From assembly GCA_018711005.1 (NCBI GenBank), contig DVIT01000026.1, positions 23,123 through 87,122 of the forward strand: a stretch of 64,000 bases of DNA, in the 5' to 3' direction. The notes beneath the pieces were generated by a model. It had not been told where the DNA came from. It saw only the letters and a program-made list of their open reading frames with translations, and searched no databases. Shown here piece by piece: positions 55,846 to 63,111 of this stretch. The translations under genes and the position numbers were made by a program. The stretch is from Candidatus Scybalocola faecigallinarum (GTDB taxonomy: Bacteria; Bacillota; Clostridia; Lachnospirales; Lachnospiraceae). Position 1 is the stretch's first letter. Each line of letters opens with the position of its first letter.

Positions 55846-56106
55846 GTGATACAAATTAGACCTGTTTCGGATTTGAGAAATAAATTTCCTGAGATTGAAA
55901 TGCTTGTTAATGAGGGACAACCAGTATATTTAACTAAAAACGGATATGGGGCAATGGTTGTGCTGAGTCTGGAGGAATATGCCAGTCTTGTAGACAATGT
56001 GGAGATGAAACTGGATGAAGCGGACAAAATAGCAGAAACCACGGAAGAACGATTAAGCCATGATGAAGTATTCCGAAACGTAAGGAGTGTAATTCATGGC
56101 AAATAA
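55846..56106 (+). CDS. Phd/YefM-family antitoxin
   Basis: 86 residues starting at GTG 55846 (AAAGGAGAGG upstream). The N-terminal DNA-binding fold has IRPVSDLRNKFPEIEMLVNEGQPVYLTKNG and VVLSLEEYASL, the family signature. The acidic C-terminal tail should wrap the toxin. It represses its own operon together with the toxin. It overlaps the toxin gene by 11 bases. Confidence 0.9.
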   Translation: MIQIRPVSDLRNKFPEIEMLVNEGQPVYLTKNGYGAMVVLSLEEYASLVDNVEMKLDEADKIAETTEERLSHDEVFRNVRSVIHGK

Positions 56107-56410
56107 AAAATATAGACTTCGATATTTGCCTTTGTTTGAGCAGGATTTGATGCATACAGTGAGTTATATTATAAATGTATTAAAAAATCCAGATGCAGCA
56201 GAAAAACTTGCGAATGATGTAGAGATGGCAATACAGGAGCGACTGAATAATCCATTGGCGTTTGAACCGTACCCATCTGTAAAGAAGCGAAAGTATCCGT
56301 ATTATCGGATTTATGTGCGGAATTATGTAGTTTATTACGTTGTGATAGAAGACGTGATGGAAGTCCGGAGATTCCTCTATGGGGCAAGAGATACGGAAAG
56401 ATATTTATAA
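56096..56410 (+). CDS. ParE/RelE-superfamily toxin
   Basis: 104 residues. YLPLFEQDLMHTVSYIINVLKNP, then the basic core KKRKYPYYRIYVRNYVVYYVV and EVRRFLYGARD near the end match the ParE/RelE fold. The toxin would poison gyrase or cleave mRNA on ribosomes; the branch cannot be settled by eye. It appears intact and pairs with the Phd-type antitoxin. Confidence 0.88.
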   Translation: MANKKYRLRYLPLFEQDLMHTVSYIINVLKNPDAAEKLANDVEMAIQERLNNPLAFEPYPSVKKRKYPYYRIYVRNYVVYYVVIEDVMEVRRFLYGARDTERYL

Positions 56411-56431
56411 AATGGTGAATAATATAGGAAA

Positions 56432-56462
56432 ATGGGGCTGTCGCAGGACAGTCCTATTTTTA
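56432..56462 (+). terminator. Terminator of the toxin-antitoxin operon
   Basis: GGGGCTGTC and GACAGTCC form the stem around GCAG, followed by TATTTTT. Confidence 0.75.
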
Positions 56463-56573
56463 TGAAAAGAAAAACTTGCTAAATCGGCGTTTGTATTAAA
56501 TAATAGAGAATAGAAGCATCCAGAGAATAAAATAGTTAAATTGAAAAAATAATTATGTAAAAGGGGAATGGAA

Positions 56574-57098
56574 ATGATTGCGCCTAGAAAGATAAAATTT
56601 GAAGCAACGAAAAAGAGAAACGAAAATTATGAATTTCGTATTTTCCTCAAAGAAAATGCAGATGATAAAGCGCTGGATGAGCAGTTTCACAGACTGCACA
56701 AAGAACTGTTTTCCGGATATGATTGCAGTCGATGCAGAAATTGCTGTAAGATGTATCATGGCCAGATTCCGGAAAAAGATCTTGATCGAGACGCAAAGCA
56801 TTTAGGACTTACTAAAGAGCAGTTTATTGAAAAATATTTGGGAGAAAAAGACATAGAAAACCAATACCCGACAAAAAACAAACCCTGTAATTTTCTTGAT
56901 AAAGACGGAAACTGCCGATTGGGAGACTGTCGGCCGGAATCTTGCAAGGACTATCCGTATACAGATCAGCCAGACCGGTGGGCGAGCCTTTACAGTGTGC
57001 TGGATGTGATAGAAGTCTGTCCGGTTGCGTTTGAGATTTATGAGAGGCTGAAAAAAGAATATGGGTGGAGATATGGAAATAGAGGTATGAGTATATGA
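56574..57098 (+). CDS. YkgJ-family cysteine-cluster protein
   Basis: 174 residues from the ATG at 56574, with AAAGGGG 7 bases upstream; the ATG at 56568 is too close. Cysteines are in the family order: CSRCRNCCKMYHG (about 50-62), then PCNFLDKDGNCRLGDCRPESCKDYP (about 105-130) and a later EVCPVAF. The family is thought to bind zinc or an iron-sulfur cluster, with uncertain function. It may be translationally coupled through ATGA to the small fragment that follows. Confidence 0.85.
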   Translation: MIAPRKIKFEATKKRNENYEFRIFLKENADDKALDEQFHRLHKELFSGYDCSRCRNCCKMYHGQIPEKDLDRDAKHLGLTKEQFIEKYLGEKDIENQYPTKNKPCNFLDKDGNCRLGDCRPESCKDYPYTDQPDRWASLYSVLDVIEVCPVAFEIYERLKKEYGWRYGNRGMSI

Positions 57099-57211
57099 CA
57101 TTGTTAATGCGGGATCAGGAAAATCAAGAGATTGGCAAAAAAATCGGTAAGAAAATGGGAGAAAACATGTTAAGAAGCTTAATAGAGAAGCTGATCGCAG
57201 CCCATGAATAG
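57095..57211 (+). pseudogene. C-terminal fragment of an Rpn/PD-(D/E)XK transposase-like protein
   Basis: 38 codons overlapping the previous stop (ATGA). The charged helix LMRDQENQEIGKKIGKKMGE followed by LIEKLIAAHE resembles only the C-terminal tail of Rpn-family recombination-promoting nucleases. No catalytic part is present. Its end coincides with a 23-base sequence repeated at 60307. In the following gap (57212-57325) another short open stretch (AIKAVIECRLRDIHS) may be a further remnant. Confidence 0.45.
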
Positions 57212-57218
57212 ATATGTT
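57196..57218 (+). repeat. 23-bp direct repeat, copy 1
   Basis: Exact match to 60307-60329. It covers the last codons of the Rpn-like fragment (AAHE and stop) plus bases beyond. The two copies bracket the nucleotidyltransferase, HEPN, radical SAM and XRE genes. Confidence 0.8.
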
Positions 57219-57325
57219 AAGATAAATATAAAGATATAGAAGCAATAAAGGCTGTAATTGAGTGCCGCCTAAGAGATATTCATTCCTGATAAATGTATGT
57301 CTGGAACCGGGAAGGAGGAACAGCA

Positions 57326-57667
57326 GTGTGTACAAAAAATGATCTCAAAACCATTTTGAAAAAAATAACCGCAGTATACCGTTCCGTGTATGGAGAAGAT
57401 ATTGTGAAAATAGTATTATATGGCTCTTATGCGCGGGGGGATTACCAGAACGATCCAGATATAGATGTTGTGGCGATTGTCCGAGGCGAGCGTCAGGACT
57501 TACAGGAACGCCTGAAGAAAGTGTGGGATGTATCTTCAGATTTAGAATTGGAATATGAAACAATCGTTTCACCTACGGTCATACCTTTTGGAGAGTATGA
57601 AAAGTATAAGGACGATCTGCCTTATTATAGAAATATACAGAACGAAGGAGTGGATATTGTTGCCTGA
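57326..57667 (+). CDS. MNT-type minimal nucleotidyltransferase
   Basis: 113 residues starting at GTG 57326 (AGGAGG upstream); a longer frame begins at 57293. The catalytic GSYARGDYQNDPDIDVVAIV carries the GSxxRG and D-x-D residues of pol-beta-like transferases. In MNT/HEPN modules this protein is the antitoxin that AMPylates (adenylylates) the HEPN ribonuclease. The HEPN gene overlaps its stop. Confidence 0.85.
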   Translation: MCTKNDLKTILKKITAVYRSVYGEDIVKIVLYGSYARGDYQNDPDIDVVAIVRGERQDLQERLKKVWDVSSDLELEYETIVSPTVIPFGEYEKYKDDLPYYRNIQNEGVDIVA

Positions 57668-57994
57668 TAACAGAGAGGAATTAATGAAATATCGTCTGGA
57701 AATGGCAGAAGAACGGCTGAAATCTTCAAAAATACTTTTGGATGCCGGAAGCTATAAAGATTCCATTGGCCGGTCTTATTACGCAATGTTTACAGCGGTG
57801 CGTGCTTTGCTGGCAATAGATGGGCAAGACTTCAGGAACAATACGGATTATGCCGATTTTTTTATCGTTTCAGTACAGGATGCTCAGGAGCAGTATGAGA
57901 GGGCAAAAGAATTTTTTGAAATGATAAAAACATATCTTCAGAACAATGAGCGCGTGCAAAATCACTTATTATTTATTCACATGGGGGTACTGCT

Positions 57995-58072
57995 ATGGCA
58001 AAAATCTGTTCAAGCGATAACTTGCGCAACAGTTATAACGAAATTTCTACTTTCTGTCATCAATATGCGTGA
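57995..58072 (+). pseudogene. N-terminal fragment of a second Phd-type antitoxin
   Basis: 25 codons after an ATG at 57995 read MAKICSSDNLRNSYNEISTF then CHQYA and stop. This is the start of a Phd/YefM antitoxin subfamily that normally continues with EPVFITKNG. It is cut exactly where the RtcB-like sequence begins in another frame. Confidence 0.65.
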
Positions 58073-58175
58073 CGGTATCCTGATGGGCCATGGCAAAGGC
58101 AACTCGGATTGGAATGAGTCAGCGCCCCATGGAGCCGGACGGCTGATGAAGCGTGAAACTGTGAAAGAAAGTTAT
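58062..58175 (+). pseudogene. Internal fragment of an RtcB RNA ligase gene
   Basis: In the frame of the HEPN ORF, residues NMRDGILMGHGKGNSDW then NESAPHGAGRLMKRE match the C-terminal active-site region of RtcB (which has NMRDG...GKGN.DW..SAPHGAGR.MSR). Nothing before or after belongs to RtcB. It is a relic joined to the antitoxin fragment through a short shared sequence (CAATATGCG). Confidence 0.7.
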
Positions 58176-58223
58176 CATGATTTTCCATTATTGCCCTTCG
58201 GATTTCCTCAGGCTTCTGGGTGA

Positions 58224-58453
58224 TGACCGGAAGAATGGCACGAATACCCTGCTTCTGTTAGCTTCTGGCGGAAAATATAGATTCAGCGATACATTGAAAT
58301 ATAGATTCAGTTATAAACTGAATGAAAGTGACGGGAAATTTTGTTATTATCTTTTTAGCCGATGAGCGGGCGGCACTTTTTGCCGTTTCATGCATCCGAT
58401 TACGAAAAACTGTGGATATGCAAAAAACGCAGGGAAATTTGGAGGAAAAATAT
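58224..58453 (+). other. Gene-poor stretch with short tandem repeat
   Basis: AAATATAGATTCAG occurs twice (about 58272 and 58298). GCGGCACTTTTTGCCG at about 58370-58385 makes a small hairpin. I see no gene in this ~230-base stretch. Confidence 0.4.
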
Positions 58454-58831
58454 ATGAAAATCAGAAGCGACTTTGTAACAAACTCAAGCAGCAGCAGTTT
58501 TATTTTGGCCAGGAAGGAGAATCTGACGGAGCAGCAAAAAGAAGTTATCGTTGATTATGTCTGTGAGAATCTTCTTGGAAATAAAATGCTTACGCCCAAT
58601 AGTACAGAAGCTGAGATTGTCGATTTTTTTGAGAATATGTATGTTGAAGATGAAAAGAAGCAACAGCAGATCAGGCAGGCTTTGAAGGAGGGAAAAACAA
58701 TTTATTACGGAGCCGTTATTTTTGAGGAGACAGAGTATCACTATGGCAATCTGTTTCAAGAACTTTGGGAGAAGCTGGAGGACTGTGATTCGGGAGAGTT
58801 TACTGCTATAGATGGCGACCTTGACTACTAG
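58454..58831 (+). CDS. Small acidic protein with N-terminal DFVTNSSSSSF motif
   Basis: 125 residues from the ATG at 58454, with GGAGG 8 bases upstream; the frame is open to 58322 but without a start signal. The first 18 residues, MKIRSDFVTNSSSSSFILA, carry a motif I recognise from the N-termini of many otherwise dissimilar Firmicute proteins of unknown role. The remainder is Glu-rich and helical, ending in acidic FTAIDGDLDY. It has no membrane segment. A radical SAM/SPASM gene starts 8 bases downstream, so the motif could be a recognition or modification segment. That is inference only. Confidence 0.75.
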   Translation: MKIRSDFVTNSSSSSFILARKENLTEQQKEVIVDYVCENLLGNKMLTPNSTEAEIVDFFENMYVEDEKKQQQIRQALKEGKTIYYGAVIFEETEYHYGNLFQELWEKLEDCDSGEFTAIDGDLDY

Positions 58832-58839
58832 GAGATATT

Positions 58840-59916
58840 ATGCGAAGCAGAAAAGAAGAAAACTTCATGTCTTTTTTTAATGAAAAAACCGGGGCCTATA
58901 TGCGGACGGGCATTATAAATCAGGGGAAAGATACAGGCATTGATCCTTTTATGTCATCTTTTCCAGAATTACTGGATGTTGGCATCATGGGTCATTGTAT
59001 TCATGGTCAGACTGGACTTTGTATTCAGGCAGGTGTAGAATGTTATCAGAATGGTTTATACCGAAAAGAACCTAATATGTCTCTGGAAGATTTTCGAAGC
59101 ATTGTGAACCAATGTCGGGGAGAAACATATCAGATTGCCTTGGGCGGATGTGGAGATCCTGATCAACACGAATATTTTGACGAAATTTTGTCCCTTTGCC
59201 GTAGTGCAGGAATTGTTCCTAATTTTACGACATCAGGACTGGGTATGACGAAAGAAAAAGCGCTTTTATGCAAAAAGTATTGTGGAGCGGTGGCCGTTAG
59301 CTGGTATAGAAATCCTTATACATTGAGAGCCATAGATATGCTCTTGGATGCAGGAGTAAAAACAAATATTCACTATGTACTCAATACGGAAACTTTGGAA
59401 GAAGCCGTCAGACATTTGGAAAACAATGATTTCCCGGAAAGGATTAATGCCGTGATTTTTTTGCTGCATAAACCTGTGGGGATGGGCACAAGAGAAAAAG
59501 TGATCAGATATAGCAATCGGCATATGGATCGTCTTTTGGATATGGTGGGCAAAGCAAGTTTCAACTGGAAAATTGGATTCGATTCTTGTACAGTACCGGC
59601 ACTTATATATCAGCCAGGCAATATAGATCTGAATAGTATTGATACTTGCGAAGGAGCGAGATGGTCAGCTTATATTTCTTCAGACATGAAAATGATGCCA
59701 TGCAGTTTTGATAATCAGAGACAGAAGTGGGCGGTGGATCTTCGAAAATTTTCCATTTCAGAAGCATGGAAAAGCAGACAATTTGATAATTTTCGAAACA
59801 GATTAAGAGATGCCTGTCCTGGCTGCAGCAGGCAGTCGATATGTCTGGGCGGCTGTCCGATTTGTCCGGAAATTGTTTTGTGTGAGCGAAAGTCTTCTCA
59901 GGAGAGGAACTGTTGA
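58840..59916 (+). CDS. Radical SAM/SPASM-domain enzyme with unusual cysteine spacing
   Basis: 358 residues, ATG at 58840 with GGAGA upstream. The likely cluster cysteines are Cys53, Cys61 and Cys68 (GHC, GLC, VECYQ), spaced C-x7-C-x6-C instead of the usual C-x3-C-x2-C. LGGCGDPDQHEYFDEIL corresponds to the SAM-binding GGE-type strand. The C-terminus has SPASM-like cysteines: 270, 288, 326, 329, 335, 339, 342 and 348 (CPGCSRQSICLGGCPIC), able to hold auxiliary Fe-S clusters. SPASM enzymes often modify ribosomal peptides or proteins. The adjacent DFVTNSSSSSF protein is the natural candidate partner. Confidence 0.8.
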   Translation: MRSRKEENFMSFFNEKTGAYMRTGIINQGKDTGIDPFMSSFPELLDVGIMGHCIHGQTGLCIQAGVECYQNGLYRKEPNMSLEDFRSIVNQCRGETYQIALGGCGDPDQHEYFDEILSLCRSAGIVPNFTTSGLGMTKEKALLCKKYCGAVAVSWYRNPYTLRAIDMLLDAGVKTNIHYVLNTETLEEAVRHLENNDFPERINAVIFLLHKPVGMGTREKVIRYSNRHMDRLLDMVGKASFNWKIGFDSCTVPALIYQPGNIDLNSIDTCEGARWSAYISSDMKMMPCSFDNQRQKWAVDLRKFSISEAWKSRQFDNFRNRLRDACPGCSRQSICLGGCPICPEIVLCERKSSQERNC

Positions 59917-59957
59917 ACATACAAATCATGAATATCAAATGAAGAGGAAGTGAAAAA

Positions 59958-60302
59958 ATGTTTTGTTTTCAATATCCTGAAATTGATATGGAGCAGACAG
60001 GTAAACGGTTGAAAGCAGAATGTGAGCGTCAGAAATATACCGTAAAGGATATTCAGAAGTATCTGAAAATAGGAGCGTATCAATCAATTTATGCGTGGTT
60101 TGAAGGCAAGACGCTGCCTACGCTGGATAATATGTATGCTTTGAGTGTACTGTTAGGAAAAACAGTGAACGAGCTTATTGTCAGTACCAATGAGATTTAC
60201 TGGCAAACATATAAGTTTGACGAATTTAATCATTTTATGATAAGACGCGTGCGTGCCTATTACTGTTATTTACAAAAAATGGTTTGTTTATCATTTTCCT
60301 GA
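59958..60302 (+). CDS. XRE-type helix-turn-helix regulator
   Basis: 114 residues. The HTH part is TGKRLKAECERQKYTVKDIQKYLKI followed by QSIYAWFEGKTLPTLDNMYALSVLLGKTVNELI (about 10-70). The C-terminal 40 residues are aromatic and basic, without a known domain. GAGGAAGTG precedes the ATG. It is 41 bases behind the radical SAM gene and may control that cluster. Confidence 0.82.
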   Translation: MFCFQYPEIDMEQTGKRLKAECERQKYTVKDIQKYLKIGAYQSIYAWFEGKTLPTLDNMYALSVLLGKTVNELIVSTNEIYWQTYKFDEFNHFMIRRVRAYYCYLQKMVCLSFS

Positions 60303-60306
60303 TAAC

Positions 60307-60329
60307 CGCAGCCCATGAATAGATATGTT
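60307..60329 (+). repeat. 23-bp direct repeat, copy 2
   Basis: Exact copy of 57196-57218, located 5 bases after the XRE gene. Here it is not part of an open frame with Rpn similarity. Confidence 0.8.
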
Positions 60330-60389
60330 TATAAAAGTGTGTCAACTGCCTAATCAGGCAGATGGAGTATTATGGTTATGGCGGGAGGA

Positions 60390-60419
60390 GTCATAATAAT
60401 CTTGCCTATTTAATATGAT
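60390..60419 (+). promoter_or_regulatory. SigE-like promoter of spoIIID
   Basis: GTCATAAT (60390-60397), a 14-base spacer and AATATGAT (60412-60419). It matches the promoter of the truncated copy at 55469 in both boxes and spacing. Confidence 0.65.
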
Positions 60420-60445
60420 GTAAAAAACGTTCTCAGGGGCAGCTC

Positions 60446-60703
60446 ATGAAAGATTATATCGAAGAACGGGCAATGGATATTGCTAATTATATCATAGACC
60501 ATAACGCAACGGTGCGGCAGACTGCTCGGCAGTTCGGAATCAGTAAATCAACGGTACATAAGGACGTCACGGAGCGGCTGGCAGTGATCAATCCGTCTCT
60601 GGCCAGGCAGGTGCGCATTGTCCTGGATGTTAATAAATCGGAACGGCATATCCGCGGCGGCCTGGCTACCCGGGAAAAATATCGTAACAGTTCAACAGAC
60701 TGA
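60446..60703 (+). CDS. spoIIID: Sporulation transcription factor SpoIIID
   Basis: 85 residues, the normal length. The helix-turn-helix TARQFGISKSTVHKDVTERL is followed by the basic C-terminal region (VNKSERHIRGGLATREKY) that also contacts DNA. It regulates mother-cell genes after SigE activation. AGGGGC lies 5 bases before the ATG. This is the full-length copy. A second, truncated 5' copy lies 4.9 kb upstream at the far end of the accessory island. Confidence 0.95.
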   Translation: MKDYIEERAMDIANYIIDHNATVRQTARQFGISKSTVHKDVTERLAVINPSLARQVRIVLDVNKSERHIRGGLATREKYRNSSTD

Positions 60704-60729
60704 ATTAGATAAGAACATGGAGGTTTACT

Positions 60730-61713
60730 GTGAAAGAGAAAAATGTATTAAACTATCTGATCATAGGCGCCGGAGGCTGCGGCGGAAGTATTGGCGCATT
60801 TATGGCCCGGGCAGGGAAAAAAGTGAGCTTTATTGCCCGGGGCGCCCATAAAGAAATTATGAAACGGGATGGGCTTTCTCTGGAAACAACACGCTGCGGG
60901 AATTTTACCATCAATCCGGCGGATGTTTTTAATGAGGAAGAATATTTGCAGACACTAAAGCTTGGAGCCGCAGACCTGCCGGATGTGATTTTTGTGTGTG
61001 TAAAGTTTTATTCATTGCAGGGCATTGTGCCGTTTTTAAAGGCGGTTTCCAATGAACATACAGTGATCATTCCTATATTAAATGTTTTTACCGCAGGACA
61101 GAGTCTGGCCCGGTGGCTTCCGGAGCCGGTGGTGACCGATGGCTGTATGTATATTGCGGCAGAAATAAAATCGCCGGGATGTATTGTCCAAAAGGGAGAT
61201 ATTTTCCGGGTGGTGTTTGGTGTGAGAAATCCGGAGGATGAGCGTCCGGTTCTGAAGGCTGTGGAAAGAGATTTGAAAGACAGCGGCATTGATGGTATTT
61301 TATCTGAAAATATCCGTTATGACGCTCTTATAAAATTTTCACTGATTTCACCTATGGCAGCCTGCGGTGCTTATTATGATGTGCGTATCGGACAGGTGCA
61401 AAAGCCGGGAGAAATACGGGAAACCTTTATCCGGCTGGTGGATGAGATCGGCGTTTTGGGCAGAGCCATGGGACTGGATATGCCGGCGGATCTGGTGCAG
61501 AGAAATTTAAAGCTGATCGATGATCTTTTGCCGGATGCCTGCGCGTCTATGCAAAGGGATCTTTGGCAGGGGAAGGCCAGTGAAATTGACGGAATCGTGT
61601 ATGCGGTTCCGGAAATGGCAAAAAACTTTGGAATTAGCCTGCCGGTGTATGAAAAGGTGGCAAAGGCGCTGAAAGACCGCTATAGCAGGGCGGGAGAGAT
61701 CAGTAACAGATAA
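60730..61713 (+). CDS. Ketopantoate reductase-family (ApbA/PanE) oxidoreductase
   Basis: 327 residues starting at GTG 60730 (GGAGG upstream). The NAD(P) loop is YLIIGAGGCGGSIGAFMARAG. Later SMQRDLWQGKASEIDGI is the family's substrate segment with the conserved S..D and E..... motif. PanE reduces ketopantoate in pantothenate synthesis, but this superfamily has many paralogs with other 2-oxo substrates. No pan genes are near. Confidence 0.82.
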   Translation: MKEKNVLNYLIIGAGGCGGSIGAFMARAGKKVSFIARGAHKEIMKRDGLSLETTRCGNFTINPADVFNEEEYLQTLKLGAADLPDVIFVCVKFYSLQGIVPFLKAVSNEHTVIIPILNVFTAGQSLARWLPEPVVTDGCMYIAAEIKSPGCIVQKGDIFRVVFGVRNPEDERPVLKAVERDLKDSGIDGILSENIRYDALIKFSLISPMAACGAYYDVRIGQVQKPGEIRETFIRLVDEIGVLGRAMGLDMPADLVQRNLKLIDDLLPDACASMQRDLWQGKASEIDGIVYAVPEMAKNFGISLPVYEKVAKALKDRYSRAGEISNR

Positions 61714-61719
61714 AATTTC

Positions 61720-61873
61720 CCAAGACATAAAAAGACAGCTCAGCAGCCGCGTGTTTCTAAGAATAATCTTTAAGTGAGCTTAGACACCGGCTATACGGCC
61801 GTCAAAGACGCCGCACTCCTCCCGGAACTGACCTGCCTTAATTATTATAACTCAGTATATTTTTGAATGCAAT
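61720..61873. other. Intergenic stretch between convergent genes
   Basis: No gene recognised. A run of GC-rich inverted pairs (about 61745-61820) suggests RNA structure. AT-rich sequence follows. Confidence 0.35.
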
Positions 61874-61951
61874 AAAAAGATCGCAGCAATCCGGCGGGGC
61901 CATCAGTCCGGGCCCGTGCGCCGTTAAGCCAGGCTGCTGCGGTCTTTTTTT
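61874..61951. terminator. Bidirectional terminator
   Basis: AAAAAGA-TCGCAGCA (61874-61888) pairs with TGCTGCGG-TCTTTTT (61934-61948) around a GC-rich loop. It serves the convergent ketopantoate-reductase-like and hydrolase genes. Confidence 0.8.
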
Positions 61952-62930
61952 AATGTTTTTTTTCACATCGCTTAATAAAATCTAAAAAAGCTTTTTGGTA
62001 TGCCCTGGGATCTGTCAGATAGGCCATGGCATGAGCTGCGCCCCGGACAATAAGGAGCTGTTTGTGGCCCTTGCACGCGTGGTACAGCCGATAGACCATG
62101 GAGGTTGGGACAAAATGATCCTCATCACCGTGGATAAACAGGATAGGAACTTTGGATGATTTTACACAGTTGACCGGATTAATATGCTTCAGGTTGTAGC
62201 CGCCCATAGCCTGGCAGATTTTATTGTAAACGGAAAGCAGGGGAAAGGCCGGAAGATGCATATGTGTCCGTAAAACATGGGCCACCTGATCCCATCCGCT
62301 GGAAAATGCACAGTCGGAGATAACGCCCCGAACCTGAGGCGGGAGCTGCTTGGCGCTGCAGCAGGATAAAACCGTTGCTGCGCCCATAGAAATCCCGTGA
62401 AGATAAATGCAGCAGCTGCTGCCAAAACGTTTTACAAGATACTCTGTCCAGGAAATGCAGTCGTATCGGTCGTGATACCCAAAGCCAATGTACTTTCCTT
62501 CACTTTGCCCATGCGCCCGGTCATCCACAAGGCAGAAAATAAAATTGTTTTTGGCATAAAATGGGGCAAAGGGGGCAAAATCGCCGATCCCGTCAGAGTG
62601 ATAGCCGTGGATACATAAAATAATGACCGGCTTTTCCGGAATATTGTCTTTAAAAGATGGGATATATAAGCGGCCATAAAGCTTTAATCCGTCGTAGGAC
62701 CGGATGCGCACTTCCTCAAAGGGGCGTTTTTTCAGCCATCTTTTTCGAGCCTCTATACTATCAGCCATCTTTTGTTCACGCGCTGAGTTTTTTTTCTTTT
62801 TATGTGTTCTGGAAGTTTCTTTTTTTCTTCCGAAGGCTTTAACAAAAATATATGTGCAGAACGCATTCATACAGGATGCGGCTGCAAGAAAGATAATACC
62901 GGTTTTTCTTATGATCTTCCTTGATTTCAT
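61950..62930 (-). CDS. Membrane-anchored alpha/beta hydrolase
   Basis: 326 residues. An N-terminal hydrophobic helix (IIFLAAASCMNAFCTYIFVKAF) follows a basic start and precedes a lysine-rich linker. The alpha/beta hydrolase core has CIHGYHSDG (oxyanion region), the nucleophile serine in HGISMGAA, the acid in HGDEDHFVP and the His in GAAHAMAY. It is likely a serine esterase or peptidase tethered to the membrane. The substrate is unknown. It ends at the shared terminator. Confidence 0.87.
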   Translation of the reverse strand: MKSRKIIRKTGIIFLAAASCMNAFCTYIFVKAFGRKKETSRTHKKKKNSAREQKMADSIEARKRWLKKRPFEEVRIRSYDGLKLYGRLYIPSFKDNIPEKPVIILCIHGYHSDGIGDFAPFAPFYAKNNFIFCLVDDRAHGQSEGKYIGFGYHDRYDCISWTEYLVKRFGSSCCIYLHGISMGAATVLSCCSAKQLPPQVRGVISDCAFSSGWDQVAHVLRTHMHLPAFPLLSVYNKICQAMGGYNLKHINPVNCVKSSKVPILFIHGDEDHFVPTSMVYRLYHACKGHKQLLIVRGAAHAMAYLTDPRAYQKAFLDFIKRCEKKH

Positions 62931-63111
62931 GATCCTGACCTCACATCATCTGTTTTGATATATAGTATAGCACATTAACCATATTTTTCTACGGTAAATT
63001 TTAACTTCTGCAGCGAACCGGCCATATTGAGGGAAATGATGCATATTTTGGGAGAAATCGGCAATATTGTCCATGAGCGGGTATTCACAGTAAAAAGAGA
63101 GGATTTTGTAT

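Larger units (their letters stand above)
57657..58223 (+). pseudogene. HEPN-domain protein lacking its middle and fused to unrelated remnants
   Basis: Start TTG at 57657 or 57660, with AAGGAG upstream, overlapping the MNT gene. The N-terminal helix (RLEMAEERLKSSKILLDAG) and SYYAMFTAVRALLAIDGQDF match HEPN partners of MNT proteins. The segment between DGQDF and RNNTDYADFF is missing about 30-35 residues compared with family members, while the frame is kept. Beyond about residue 100 the frame reads through into remnants of other genes (antitoxin and RtcB pieces) up to 58223. The toxin is probably inactive, which would leave the MNT protein without its target. Confidence 0.7.

Noticed and set aside
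53826..60445. Prophage or complete integrative element
   Set aside because: No integrase, relaxase, capsid, replication or transposase gene is present; only an Rpn-like tail fragment and repeats.
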